Source of the DNA: Streptomyces hydrogenans
GTDB taxonomy: Bacteria > Actinomycetota > Actinomycetes > Streptomycetales > Streptomycetaceae
Direction: 5' to 3'
NCBI RefSeq assembly: GCF_014656075.1
Contig: NZ_BNBS01000002.1
Location: 1-64,000, forward strand
DNA length: 64,000 bases
The number at the start of each line of letters is the position of its first letter. The stretch's first letter is position 1. Both the position numbers and the translations under genes were made by a program. Below the pieces are notes generated by a model. That model made no database searches. It saw nothing but the letters and a program-made list of their open reading frames with translations, and was not told where the DNA came from. This document shows, piece by piece, positions 46,533 through 57,306 of the stretch.

Positions 46533-47006
46533 AGTGTGGCCTCCTCGACCGTCCGTACCGCCAATGCTTCTCACTTTATGAGGATTCCCGTCCGCTGCGA
46601 ATGGGCTGTGGACAACAGCCCTGCAACGCTGTGGAAAACCTCCCCGCCGGCGCTCCCCGACGAGCCCCCGGCCGGCTTCCCCTCTCCCCGCCCTTCCCCT
46701 CTCCGAAGGGTGCGGTCCCCCGTCCCGGGCACCCGCCCCCCGGGGAGGGGGCGCGCGGTCGGGTGGCGTGCGCCGGTGGCGAGCGCCGTGGCGCGCATCC
46801 CCCGTAGAGGTGAGTTGAGACCTCTTCGAGACCTCGCCCCCACACCAGGCCCATCCCGTCCGACGACATCGACTCGCATGGAGAACCCCTCAACTGCCTT
46901 GGATTCTCTTCCTCTTGATGCCTTTCGACCATGCAGAAACGTGCCTGTCAACGCCTGCATATGCGGCCGTCTCACCCACCCCTCATCGCCCTACTATCGG
47001 CTCGCC
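46533..47006. other. 474-bp intergenic region
   Basis: Divergent promoter region. It contains a perfect DnaA box TGTGGACAA (46607-46615) and a weak one TGTGGAAAA (46630-46638), and at the right end TACTAT (46992-46997), a -10-like box nine bases before the LacI ATG. The middle is Pro-codon-like low complexity with no gene. Confidence 0.6.
46607..46638. promoter_or_regulatory. DnaA-box pair
   Basis: TGTGGACAA (inverse of TTGTCCACA, perfect) followed 14 bases later by TGTGGAAAA (one mismatch), about 75 bp upstream of the hisC-like gene. Confidence 0.5.
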
Positions 47007-48113
47007 ATGACAGCAGCAGGGAAGCACCAGGTGAGCCGGGCACAGACCCGGGGAAGCCGGCAGGGCCGGGCAGGCATCCGGGACGTGGCCGCCGCCGCCG
47101 GGGTCTCCATCACGACTGTCTCCGACGCGCTCAACGGCAAGGGCCGACTCCCGGACGCCACCCGCCGGCACGTCCGCGAGGTCGCCGACCGGCTGGGCTA
47201 CCGGCCCTCCGCGGCGGCCCGCACGCTCCGCACCGGCAAGTCGGGGCTGATCGGCCTGACCGTGACCACGTACGGGGATGAACCTTTCACCTTCACGGAG
47301 TTCGCCTACTTCGCGGAGATGGCCAGGGCCGCCACCTCGGCCGCGCTAGCCCGCGGCTACGCCCTCGTCATCCTCCCCGCGACCTCACGCCATGACGTCT
47401 GGTCGAACGTCGCCCTCGACGGCACCGTCGTCATCGACCCCTCCGACCACGACCCGGTCGTCACCGAGCTCGTCCGGCAGGGCCTCCCCGTCGTCTCCGA
47501 CGGACGCCCCGCGGGCACGCTCCCGGTGACCGCCTGGGTCGACAACGACCACGAGGCCGCCGTCCTCGACCTCCTCGACCACCTCGCCGACGCCGGCGCA
47601 CGCCGCATCGGCCTCCTCACCGGCACCACCACCGACACCTACACCCGCCTCTCGACCACCGCGTACCTCAACTGGTGCGAGCGGGTCGGACAGGACCCCG
47701 TCTACGAGGCCTACCCGGCGCACGATCCGTGCGCGGGCGCCGTCGCGGCCGACCGGCTGCTCGCCCGCCCCGACCGTCCCGACGCCGTCTACGGCCTCTT
47801 CGACCCCAACGGCACCGACCTCCTCGCCGCCGCCCGGCGCTACGGCCTGCGCGTCCCCGACGACCTGCTGATCGTGTGCTGCAGCGAGTCCAACGTGTAC
47901 GCCACGACCGAACCGCCCATCACGACGCTCTCGCTCAAACCGCGCCGCATCGGCACGGCCGTCGTCCAGCTCCTCATCGACGCCATCGAAGGGGTCGAAG
48001 GGGACGGACCGGTCGAGCAGGTGATACCGACCGAACTCATCGTCCGCACCTCCTCGCAGCGCCGGTCGCCGCGGACGACGGTCAGCCCGCCGCGCTCCCC
48101 CGCGAACGACTGA
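47007..48113 (+). CDS. LacI-family transcriptional regulator
   Basis: 368 residues. N-terminal HTH of LacI type (IRDVAAAAGVSITTVSDALNG) with hinge RPSAAARTLRTG, then the two-lobed periplasmic-binding-like effector domain (DPSDHDPVV, VDNDHEAA, GLFDPNGTD). TACTAT nine bases before the ATG and no ribosome site suggest a leaderless message. No sugar genes are adjacent, so the inducer is unknown; divergent from the aminotransferase, it may control that gene. Confidence 0.87.
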   Translation: MTAAGKHQVSRAQTRGSRQGRAGIRDVAAAAGVSITTVSDALNGKGRLPDATRRHVREVADRLGYRPSAAARTLRTGKSGLIGLTVTTYGDEPFTFTEFAYFAEMARAATSAALARGYALVILPATSRHDVWSNVALDGTVVIDPSDHDPVVTELVRQGLPVVSDGRPAGTLPVTAWVDNDHEAAVLDLLDHLADAGARRIGLLTGTTTDTYTRLSTTAYLNWCERVGQDPVYEAYPAHDPCAGAVAADRLLARPDRPDAVYGLFDPNGTDLLAAARRYGLRVPDDLLIVCCSESNVYATTEPPITTLSLKPRRIGTAVVQLLIDAIEGVEGDGPVEQVIPTELIVRTSSQRRSPRTTVSPPRSPAND

Positions 48114-48599
48114 CGACACCCTCCGGACCCCGGCCGCGCCGAAAGAGCGGCCGGGACGACGCCCCGCCGAAAGCCCCCGCGCGGCCCACGCGCTCCCTTC
48201 GTACGAGACCCCTCGCGCACCCCGCGCGCGGCTTCCCGTACGTCCTTCGCACGCCCCGAACGCTCCCCGCGCACGGCTTCTCGCACGCCCCGAACGACCC
48301 TCGCCCGCTCCGTGTTCAACTCCGCGCACGCGCCGAGCACGACCGGGTGAACGGGCGCCGATCCGCCCCTGCCCATGGGCGGAGGCGACAAAACCGGCCA
48401 CCCCACCGGGCCCGACCCTGGACTGGACCTTCTCAATTCGGGCGAAACAACCGATGAACCCGGAGCGAACCCGGATTCACCACCCCTGGTGCGTCACACA
48501 GGCGGACCCTCATTCCTATGATGGGCGCACGACACCGCGGACCCCCCGACCAGGCCGGTCCGCGATGTGCAGGGCATCGCGACGGTGGTGGAGGGGTCG
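48114..48599. other. 486-bp intergenic region with direct repeat
   Basis: Low-complexity C/G-rich DNA with many short GCACGCCCC-like units and an AT-richer right end (48430-48540) that could hold the phosphatase promoter. Long ORFs on both strands have poor codon bias and are rejected. Confidence 0.55.
48247..48296. repeat. 16-bp direct repeat
   Basis: TCGCACGCCCCGAACG at 48247-48262 and again at 48281-48296, an 18-base spacer between. Confidence 0.75.
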
Positions 48600-50075
48600 A
48601 TGACTCAGGGGGCCGGGCAGGATCCCGTGGAGCGCACGGCGACATTGCGTGACTTCCGCGTACCCCCGTACGCCCGGGTGCCCGTGCAGGGCACCCCGGC
48701 CGAGCCGCCCGCCGCGCCCGCCGATCCCACCCTCCACCTGGGCACCCGCCCGGCCGCGTACCCGGAACCGGTCACCTTCCCGGAACCCCCGGCCCGCCCC
48801 GAACCGCCGGTACGCCCCGAGCCCGTCGCGTACGCCGAGCCGCCGGCCCGCCCCGAACCGCCGGTGCGTCCGGAGCCGACGCCGCACCCCGAACCCGTCG
48901 GGTACGCCGAGCCGTCGGTGCGTCCCGAGCCCGCCTCGTACCCGGAGCCGGCCTCGTACCCGGAGCCGACGCCGCGCCCCGAGCCCGCCGCGTACCGCGA
49001 AACGGCCGCCCCCGCCGCGCACGCCGCCGCCGGTCACACGGTCGCGCCCGTCGCCGCCGTACCCCAGGCCGCCCCCGCCTCCCCCGTCGTCACCGCGCAC
49101 GCCGCCGCGCCCCACCCCGGCAGCGGCTACCCGGCCGACTTCCCGGACGGCTACACCCCGACCGAGCGCGACCTGCCGGTCATCCAGCGCGGCGACACCC
49201 TCCAGGTGCCCGTCACCCCGGCCGCCGCGCCCGCGCCCGCCCCCACGGGCGACGGCCCCGGCCCGCTCTTCGTCGTCGGCGACGTCCACGGCTACCTCGA
49301 CGAACTCGTGGCCGCCCTGCGCGCCCAGGGCCTCGTCGACGAGAACGGCGGCTGGGCCGCGGGCAACGCCCGCCTCTGGTTCCTCGGCGACTTCACCGAC
49401 CGCGGCCCCGACGGCATCGGCGTCATCGACCTCGTCATGCGGCTCTCCGCCGAGGCCGCCGCCGCCGGCGGCTACTGCAAGGCGCTCATGGGCAACCACG
49501 AGCTGCTCCTCATCGGCGCCAAGCGCTTCGGCGACACCCCCGTCAACTCCGGTGCCGGCACCGCCACCTTCCAGGCCGCCTGGCTGCTCAACGGCGGGCA
49601 GAAGCACGACATGGACCGCCTCCAGGACGTCCACCTCCAGTGGATGTCCCGGCTCGACGCCGTCGTCAGCGAGGACGACCACCTGCTGCTGCACTCGGAC
49701 ACCACCGCGTACCTGGAGTACGGCGAGACGATCGAGGACGTCAACGAGACGGTCCACGAGATCATCCGGCGCAACGACGCCGACGAGGTCTGGGACCTGT
49801 TCCGGAAGTTCACCAAGCGCTTCGCCTTCCGCGACGAGGGGGGCCCGCAGGCCGTCCAGGAGCTGCTCGGCACCTACGGCGGCTCGCGGATCGTGCACGG
49901 CCACAGCCCGATCCCGTACCTCCTGGGCCAGGTCGGCACGGAGGACGGCGAGGAGGACTCCCGCCCGGCCGTCGAAGGTCCGCACGTCTACGCCGACGGG
50001 CTCGCCATCGCCATGGACGGCGGCGTCACCATGGCCGGAAAGCTGCTGGTGGTCCAACTCCCGCTGGCGGACTGA
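48600..50075 (+). CDS. PPP-type metallophosphatase with PEP-repeat N-terminus
   Basis: 491 residues. The first about 215 are disordered and Pro/Glu/Arg-rich, with imperfect units like RPEPPVRPEP, AYAEPPARPEP and SYPEP. The C-terminal domain is a PPP-family phosphatase: GDVHGYLDE, GDFTDRG, MGNHELLL and VHGHSP contain the metal-binding Asp, His and Asn residues. It could be a protein phosphatase or an Ap4A-type hydrolase. ATG start behind GGTGGAGGGG. No signal peptide, so cytoplasmic. Confidence 0.82.
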   Translation: MTQGAGQDPVERTATLRDFRVPPYARVPVQGTPAEPPAAPADPTLHLGTRPAAYPEPVTFPEPPARPEPPVRPEPVAYAEPPARPEPPVRPEPTPHPEPVGYAEPSVRPEPASYPEPASYPEPTPRPEPAAYRETAAPAAHAAAGHTVAPVAAVPQAAPASPVVTAHAAAPHPGSGYPADFPDGYTPTERDLPVIQRGDTLQVPVTPAAAPAPAPTGDGPGPLFVVGDVHGYLDELVAALRAQGLVDENGGWAAGNARLWFLGDFTDRGPDGIGVIDLVMRLSAEAAAAGGYCKALMGNHELLLIGAKRFGDTPVNSGAGTATFQAAWLLNGGQKHDMDRLQDVHLQWMSRLDAVVSEDDHLLLHSDTTAYLEYGETIEDVNETVHEIIRRNDADEVWDLFRKFTKRFAFRDEGGPQAVQELLGTYGGSRIVHGHSPIPYLLGQVGTEDGEEDSRPAVEGPHVYADGLAIAMDGGVTMAGKLLVVQLPLAD

Positions 50076-50243
50076 CTCTCACCCTGCGCATCCGCGGCAG
50101 GCGAATTCCGGAAACCCCCTGTCAGCGCGCACGGTCACGGCCCTACCATCGTTCTCCCCAGCTAGGCAGGCTCTCCTCCGCTTCCGCCCGGACCGCCGTT
50201 CACCACGGCCGGTCCCGGGCCCATCGAGCATCGGGGGATGCAC

Positions 50244-50861
50244 ATGAACGTGGCTCCGCACCTGCTGACCGAGGACCGCGCCGAGTACGAGCGGGTCCTC
50301 GACGACGCACTGCGCACCGCACCGGAACGGCCGGAACTCGTCGGTGCCGGCACGCGGCTGACGGCCGCCCAGCTCCGCGCGATGGCGCTGAACGCGACGA
50401 CGCTGATCACCTCGGCGGCGGCGAGCGAGTACGAGCACTTCACCAAGGTGCGCGAGGAGCACCGCGTCGCCTCCAACCGCCCCCGGAGCTCCGGCCCGGA
50501 CGAGTCGCCGGGCGCCGTCGCGGTCCTCACCGTCCTCGTCCCGGTGCTCGCCGGCACGGCGGCCGCGATCTTCCTCCTGGTCGGGGCGACGGTCCACCTG
50601 CTCGCCCCGGACGCCGCCCTCGGCACCACCCTGCTCACCGCGGGCCTGGTCTTCGGCGCGCTCGCCGCGGCCGGACTCCTCTGCGCCGGCGCCGGCCTCC
50701 TCCTGACGGCCCTCCGCAACAGCCCGGCCGAGTCCGGCGCCCCCGACGACGAGCTCGCCCGGGCCCGCGCCGACTGGCGCGAGGCGCTCCTGGAGCGCGG
50801 CGTCATCCCCTTCCTCCAGGCCGCCCTCACCGCCACCGACCCACCGTCCCGAGAAACCTGA
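50244..50861 (+). CDS. two-helix membrane protein, hypothetical
   Basis: 205 residues: an N-terminal helical cytoplasmic domain (about 1-90), two membrane helices (VAVLTVLVPVLAGTAAAIFLL and LLTAGLVFGALAAAGLLCAGAGLLL split by a short loop), then a helical tail. The ATG at 50244 is preferred as GGGGG lies six bases upstream, over ATG 50238. Not recognised. Codirectional with the PPP phosphatase. Confidence 0.7.
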   Translation: MNVAPHLLTEDRAEYERVLDDALRTAPERPELVGAGTRLTAAQLRAMALNATTLITSAAASEYEHFTKVREEHRVASNRPRSSGPDESPGAVAVLTVLVPVLAGTAAAIFLLVGATVHLLAPDAALGTTLLTAGLVFGALAAAGLLCAGAGLLLTALRNSPAESGAPDDELARARADWREALLERGVIPFLQAALTATDPPSRET

Positions 50862-50874
50862 CGCCCCCCGGACG

Positions 50875-50916
50875 CACCCCGGCCCGCGATCCCCCCGTGG
50901 ACCGCGGGCCGGGGTG
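50875..50916. terminator. bidirectional terminator upstream of thiC stop
   Basis: Perfect 14-bp stem CACCCCGGCCCGCG/CGCGGGCCGGGGTG around a 14-base loop between convergent genes. Confidence 0.8.
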
Positions 50917-50935
50917 GGTCTCGTACGGCCGACCG

Positions 50936-52858
<1,923 letters not shown>

Positions 52859-52939
52859 GTGTGTAAAGGTGTCACGAGGCTAGCGCCCTCCCGGGCGTGC
52901 TGAACAGTGGGCCCCCGCCGTTCTTGCGATGATCGGGCG

Positions 52940-54340
52940 GTGACTTCCTCGCAGCAGACCCCCGATCCGCACGGCCACGAGCACGGGCCCGGCTCCGGCC
53001 ACGGCGCTGCTCACGGCGCTGGTCACGGCCCCGATCCGGGGCACGGTTCCGGCCACGGGCACGGTCACAGCCACAGCCACGGGCCCGCCGCGCCCGTCTC
53101 CCGCCATCTGCGCAGAGTCATCGCGGCCGTCCTCATCCCCTTCGCCACCGCCGTGGTCGTCGGCCTCGTGGTGCTCTGGCCCGGCGGCACGCCCGCGCAC
53201 GAGCGGACCGGCGTCGGCTTCGACCGGCAGACCGAGCAGGGCAAGGTCGTGGCGGTCGAGCAGGTGGACTGCAAGGACGTGAACGCCGCGCAGGTGCCGC
53301 CCACCGGCGACACCTCCACGCCGCAGGGGCGCGAGGCGGTCAACGGGCAGCAGGGACAGTGCGAGAAGGCGACGATCGAGGTCACCAGCGGCCCCGACGC
53401 GGGCCGCCGCTTCGTCGAGATCGTGCAGCCCGACGCCCCGCGCCAACTGGACGAGGGCACGGGCGTGGTGGTCGCCTACGCCCCCGACGCCCCCGAGGAC
53501 CTGCAGTATTCGGTGACGGACGTGAACCGCAAGGTGCCGATGGCGGTCCTCGCCGGCATCTTCGCGCTCGCGGTCGTGCTCGTCGGACGGTTCCGGGGCG
53601 TGATGGCGCTGATCGCGCTCGCGGTGAGCTTCCTGGTGCTCACGCTCTTCATCCTGCCCGCGATCCTGGAGGGTTCGAACCCGCTGGTCGTGGCCGTGGT
53701 CGGGTCGAGCGCGATCATGCTGCTGGCGCTCTACATGTGCCACGGCCTCTCCGCGCGCACCTCGGTCGCCGTCCTCGGCACGCTGATCTCGCTGCTGTTG
53801 ATCGGCCTGCTCGGTTCCTTCTTCATCGGCTGGGCCTCGCTCAGCGGCAACACCGACGACTACACCGGGCTGATCCACGGCCTCTACCCGGAGATCGACA
53901 TGTCGGGCCTGCTGCTCGCCGGTGTGATCATCGGCTCGCTCGGCGTCCTGGACGACGTGACCGTGACCCAGACCTCGGCGGTCTGGGAGCTCCGCCAGGC
54001 CGATCCCGGCATGGGTCCGCGCGCGCTCTACCGCGCCGGGATCCGCATCGGCCGCGACCACATCGCCTCGGTGGTCAACACGCTCGTCCTGGCCTACGCC
54101 GGTGCCGCGCTCCCGCTGCTCCTGCTCTTCACCATCGCGCAGAGCAGCATGGGGACGGTGGCCAACAGCGAGCTGGTGGCGGAGGAGATCGTCCGGACCC
54201 TGGTGGGCTCGATCGGCCTGGTCGCCTCGGTGCCGGTCACGACGGCGCTCGCGGCGCTCGTGGTGTCGGCCGACCGCCCGGCGGAGAACGCCGGCGTCCG
54301 GCCGGCGGGCCGCGGCGGCCGGCGGCGCCCCGCGAAGTGA
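52940..54340 (+). CDS. YibE/F-family multipass membrane protein
   Basis: 466 residues. The first about 60 are extraordinarily rich in His and Gly (HGHGHSHSHG and similar), likely metal-binding and cytoplasmic. One helix, an external domain of about 100 residues with two cysteines (VDCKD, GQCEK), then seven or so helices with VAVLGTLISLLLIGLLGSFF, SGLLLAGVIIGSLGVLDDVT and VTQTSAVWEL motifs of the YibE/F family follow. Members are putative transporters of unknown substrate. GTG start, weak ribosome site. Divergent from thiC. Confidence 0.85.
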   Translation: MTSSQQTPDPHGHEHGPGSGHGAAHGAGHGPDPGHGSGHGHGHSHSHGPAAPVSRHLRRVIAAVLIPFATAVVVGLVVLWPGGTPAHERTGVGFDRQTEQGKVVAVEQVDCKDVNAAQVPPTGDTSTPQGREAVNGQQGQCEKATIEVTSGPDAGRRFVEIVQPDAPRQLDEGTGVVVAYAPDAPEDLQYSVTDVNRKVPMAVLAGIFALAVVLVGRFRGVMALIALAVSFLVLTLFILPAILEGSNPLVVAVVGSSAIMLLALYMCHGLSARTSVAVLGTLISLLLIGLLGSFFIGWASLSGNTDDYTGLIHGLYPEIDMSGLLLAGVIIGSLGVLDDVTVTQTSAVWELRQADPGMGPRALYRAGIRIGRDHIASVVNTLVLAYAGAALPLLLLFTIAQSSMGTVANSELVAEEIVRTLVGSIGLVASVPVTTALAALVVSADRPAENAGVRPAGRGGRRRPAK

Positions 54341-54424
54341 CGGACGCGCGGCGGCCGTACGGGGTGGTGGACCGGTCGACGCACGTGCGGAACGGGACCG
54401 GACGAAGGACGTACGCGGGCGGGG

Positions 54425-54464
54425 CCGGTCGGCGGCCGCGGGAGACGTGCCCGGTCGGCGGCCG
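54425..54464. repeat. 14-bp direct repeat CCGGTCGGCGGCCG
   Basis: Two identical copies (54425-54438, 54451-54464) in the short gap between the YibE/F and ssgA genes. Confidence 0.7.
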
Positions 54465-54509
54465 TACGGAACGGTGCGCCTCGGGTCGGACGTACGGAGC
54501 GGGCGCGGG

Positions 54510-54950
54510 TCAGGCCGGGCCGGCGCTCTCCTCGGCGAGGATCCGGCCGAGCGCGGCCTCCAGGCTGTCCTCGAAGTCGCCGAGTGTCTGTTCCTGACCG
54601 AGCGGGACGAGCTTGTCCGTGCGGTCGAGGAAGGCGACGAGCGGCGGGGCGCTGGCGCGGAAGAGGGCACGGTCGCCGCCCACCTGAAGGCGGATGGACA
54701 CGTCCGACAGGCCCTCGGGGTCGGTCGGGGCGATGTGGACGTCGCCGTCACCGCTCGGGCGGTTGATCCCGTCGAGCAGCAGCTCTCTGCCGAACGCCCA
54801 GGTCACGGGCGCGTCTCCGGGAAGGTGAAAGGTCATCCGCACCGCGTAGGGATCCCGGGTCTCGTATCGCAGTTCGACTGGGATCTTGAAGGAGAGCTCC
54901 TCGGAGACGAGGAAGCTCATCAGGACCTCGGCCTGAACCGACTCTCGCAT
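54510..54950 (-). CDS. ssgA: sporulation-specific cell division activator SsgA
   Basis: 146 residues, founding member of the SALP family of morphogenetic regulators. SFLVSEELSF, DPYAVRMTFHLPGDAPV, TWAFGRELLLDG and LVAFLDRTDKLVPLGQE are the diagnostic segments. SsgA triggers sporulation septation in aerial hyphae and, through SsgB, guides FtsZ. The start is ATG 54950 or the preceding ATG (54953), both with CGGGG upstream. The gene follows ssgR on the same strand after 138 bp that hold inverted repeats. Slightly longer than I recall for S. coelicolor. Confidence 0.95.
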   Translation of the reverse strand: MRESVQAEVLMSFLVSEELSFKIPVELRYETRDPYAVRMTFHLPGDAPVTWAFGRELLLDGINRPSGDGDVHIAPTDPEGLSDVSIRLQVGGDRALFRASAPPLVAFLDRTDKLVPLGQEQTLGDFEDSLEAALGRILAEESAGPA

Positions 54951-54977
54951 CATGTACCCCGCAGTAGATGGAGCAGT

Positions 54978-55005
54978 TGTGTAAACACAGCTGCTGAAAG
55001 CTGTG
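54978..55005. promoter_or_regulatory. inverted repeats in the ssgA promoter region
   Basis: TGTGTAAACACA (54978-54989) is a perfect palindrome overlapping CACAGCT...AGCTGTG (54986-55005). They sit about 30 to 55 bases upstream of ssgA and may be a regulator site, possibly for SsgR, which activates ssgA in S. coelicolor. Confidence 0.5.
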
Positions 55006-55088
55006 ACCGAAACGGCCAGGAATGATCCCCCGTGGCCCTCTTGACGCAATCGTGCTGTACGCGCTAGCGGATCACAAGGAGTGATTTT

Positions 55089-55853
55089 TCAGATACTGAT
55101 AGAGAAGGCGAACGAACTGAAGAGGCTTCCGATCTCCGTACGTAGCCGCTCGACTGCTGGGAGCAACCGTTCTTCCTGGTGAAGGGGGAGGGAAATGGCC
55201 AGAGTGGCCGCCGTGGAACCCGCTGTGATGGGGATGGCGGCACAAACCGTGCCGAGCGCATATTCCTGACGCTCCACCAGGGCCTCCATTCGCCCCAAAC
55301 CGCCCAAACGCTCCAAAAGCATCCGCCGGTTACGCACCGTGTACGGAGTGATGGCTTCCACCGGGTGGCGATCGAGGTGGTCTTGACGAGATTTCAGATC
55401 CAGTTGACTGAGCAGACACTGCCCGATCGCATGGGCGTGGCCGGTCTCGCGGAAATCGGCCCACTCCTCCACCGCGGGGGAGTTGGGGGTGTCCGCCACG
55501 GAGACCAGTTCGATCTCGCCGTCGCGGTAGAGCGCGAAGTAGACCGGCACACCGATCTCGTCCCGCCAGCGGGCAAGGGAGTCCTCGATCTTGATGCGAC
55601 GATTCTGCACAGCCCCGCCGCCGGCCAGCCTGGCGGCTGCCTCCCCGAGATAGAAGGCACCCTTGTCGCGGAGCAGATAGCCCTCGTGCGTCAGGGTGCG
55701 GAGGAGGTGGTACGTCGTGGGGAGCGGAAGGCCCGTCTCCCGGGCGAGCTGCTTGGCGGGGGCGCCGTCCTCGTGGGAGGCCACGGCCTCCAGAAGTCTC
55801 AGCGCCCGCTGCACCGAGCCGATCAGGGTCGGCGCAGCTGTCTGCGTAGCCAT
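55089..55853 (-). CDS. ssgR: IclR-family regulator SsgR, activator of ssgA
   Basis: 254 residues. Winged-helix DNA-binding domain (AKQLARETGLPLPTTYHLLRTL) followed by an IclR effector domain (VPVYFALYRDGEIELVSVADT, HAHAIGQCLLS, RNRRMLLERLGGLGR). Identity rests on position directly upstream of ssgA, where SsgR is known to sit. ATG start behind GGGGGTGACC. The GGGTGCA/TGCACCC inverted repeat before it is a candidate operator. The last codons (AFSISI) end 138 bp before the ssgA start. Confidence 0.9.
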   Translation of the reverse strand: MATQTAAPTLIGSVQRALRLLEAVASHEDGAPAKQLARETGLPLPTTYHLLRTLTHEGYLLRDKGAFYLGEAAARLAGGGAVQNRRIKIEDSLARWRDEIGVPVYFALYRDGEIELVSVADTPNSPAVEEWADFRETGHAHAIGQCLLSQLDLKSRQDHLDRHPVEAITPYTVRNRRMLLERLGGLGRMEALVERQEYALGTVCAAIPITAGSTAATLAISLPLHQEERLLPAVERLRTEIGSLFSSFAFSISI

Positions 55854-55881
55854 GGCCAAAGGTCACCCCCAGGCGTGACAA

Positions 55882-55901
55882 CGGGTGCATGACTGCACCC
55901 G
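55882..55901. promoter_or_regulatory. inverted repeat before ssgR
   Basis: CGGGTGCA-TGAC-TGCACCCG, a perfect 8-bp inverted repeat with a four-base spacer, about 30 bases upstream of the ssgR ATG; candidate operator. Confidence 0.55.
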
Positions 55902-56150
55902 CTCGCGGGGGCCGCCCCCGCGCGCCCGCCGGGCCTGGGACCTGGTACACCGATGGGGTCCGATGGACGGACCCCTCAAGGGACGAGCGGGGAACCGCTG
56001 GTCTGCCGGAGATCTACGCCCGTAGCCCCCGACTCGGCGGAGATCTGTCACTGTAGTGGCTCGTCCTCGCCCCCCACCCTGTTTACACCAGCGCGTTCCC
56101 TCTGCCGGGCTAACGCCCGACAGAGGCCGAATACCGATGAGTAGCTTGTG

Positions 56151-56369
56151 CTACCAGTCGCGGTCGGACTTCGACGGGGAGCCGAACTTCCGTACGGCGT
56201 AGATGAGTCCGGCCACCAGCGCGACGAAGAGCAGCACCTTGAACAGCAGGCCGACGACGAACGTCAGGACGCTGGTGATGGCTCCGCCGAAGACGAGCAG
56301 GACGAGGGCGGGTATGGCGATCCACTTCACCCACCACGGCAGCCCCGCGAGAATCTCCTGTACGGCCAT
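56151..56369 (-). CDS. small two-helix membrane protein (DUF5326-like)
   Basis: 72 residues. MAVQEILAGLPWWVKW then two hydrophobic helices (ALVLLVFGGAITSVLTFVVG, LLFKVLLFVALVAGLIYAV) and a charged tail. Resembles a small actinobacterial membrane family. ATG behind GGAGAG; no function known. Confidence 0.78.
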   Translation of the reverse strand: MAVQEILAGLPWWVKWIAIPALVLLVFGGAITSVLTFVVGLLFKVLLFVALVAGLIYAVRKFGSPSKSDRDW

Positions 56370-56457
56370 GGCTCTCTCCTTCACTCACGAAGCCCCGTCC
56401 GGAACCCTTCGTCCCCGACACCTCAAGGCTAGGCGGGGCACCCGTCCCGGCGGGGCC

Positions 56458-56481
56458 TCAGGGGCCCGGGCTCTCCCCTGA
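56458..56481 (-). terminator. hairpin after the cupin gene
   Basis: TCAGGGG/CCCCTGA around ten bases, downstream of the cupin stop on the minus strand; a second GGGGG/CCCCC hairpin follows at about 56502-56515. Confidence 0.5.
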
Positions 56482-56546
56482 TCCGACCCTTAGGGGAACC
56501 AGGGGGTCCGCCCCCGAGACCCGGGGGAGAGCACGCGCGTGACCGG

Positions 56547-56864
56547 TCACGCCTCCGGCGGGGAGAACACCACCAGGACCCGCAGGTCCTCGCTGATGTG
56601 GTGGAAGCGGTGCGGCACGCCGGCCGGCACGTAGACCACGCTGCCCCGCGCCACCTGCGTCGTCTCCTCCCCGACGGTGATCGCCGCCCGCCCGGACACC
56701 ACGAAGTACACCTCGTCCTGGCCGTGCGGCGACTGCGGGTCCAGCGCGCCCGCGTCGAGCGCGTACAGCCCCACCGACATGTTCCGTTCGCGCAGGAACT
56801 GCAGGTACGCCCCGTCGTTGGCGAGGCGCTCCGCCTCGAGATCGTCCAGCCGGAATGCCTTCAC
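56547..56864 (-). CDS. cupin-domain protein
   Basis: 105 residues, single cupin barrel. Motif 1 (PHGQDEVYFVVSGRAAI) and motif 2 (GSVVYVPAGVPHRFHH) carry the metal-binding His and Glu. Small cytoplasmic cupins like this bind sugars or small ligands or act as mononuclear-metal enzymes; the substrate is unknown. ATG start, modest purine-rich leader; divergent from the holin-like gene. Confidence 0.86.
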   Translation of the reverse strand: MKAFRLDDLEAERLANDGAYLQFLRERNMSVGLYALDAGALDPQSPHGQDEVYFVVSGRAAITVGEETTQVARGSVVYVPAGVPHRFHHISEDLRVLVVFSPPEA

Positions 56865-56914
56865 TGCCGTTCGCCCCTGCCCTTTGCCCGATCGTCTCTG
56901 CCACGATCAGACAC

Positions 56915-57298
56915 ATGAAGAATTTCGTAGTCAAGACGCTCGCCAACGCGGGCGCCCTGGGAGTCGCCATCTGGTGGTTCGAAGGCATCACCCTGACCGG
57001 CACCGACGAGATCACCGGGGAGGCCGTCGGCACCCTGCTGCTCGTCGCGCTCGTCTTCGGCCTCGTCAACTTCCTGGTCAAGCCGATCGTGAAACTGCTG
57101 ACGCTGCCCCTCTTCATCCTGACCCTCGGCCTGATCACCCTGGTGGTCAACGCCCTGATGCTGCTGCTCACCTCGTGGCTGGCCGGCCAGTTCGACCTCA
57201 GCTTCCACGTGGACGGCTTCTGGACGGCCGTGGGCGGCGGTCTGGTCATCTCCGTCGTCTCCTGGGCGCTCAACATCCTGCTCCCCGACGGCGACTGA
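56915..57298 (+). CDS. phage-holin-family (PF04020) membrane protein
   Basis: 127 residues with four helices (AGALGVAIWWF, AVGTLLLVALVFGLVNFLV, LTLPLFILTLGLITLVVNALMLLL trimmed by the loops, and AVGGGLVISVVSWALNILL), matching the PF04020 four-helix family. The motif NFLVKPIVKLLTLP is typical. Chromosomal, not phage-derived by context. The ptpA start lies eight bases after its stop, so the two are cotranscribed. Confidence 0.83.
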   Translation: MKNFVVKTLANAGALGVAIWWFEGITLTGTDEITGEAVGTLLLVALVFGLVNFLVKPIVKLLTLPLFILTLGLITLVVNALMLLLTSWLAGQFDLSFHVDGFWTAVGGGLVISVVSWALNILLPDGD

Positions 57299-57306
57299 GC
57301 GATCCC

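Noticed and set aside
53671..53682. GGGTTCGAACCC, like a tRNA T-arm
   Set aside because: It lies in the middle of the YibE/F coding frame, and no acceptor stem, anticodon arm or D-arm fits around it.
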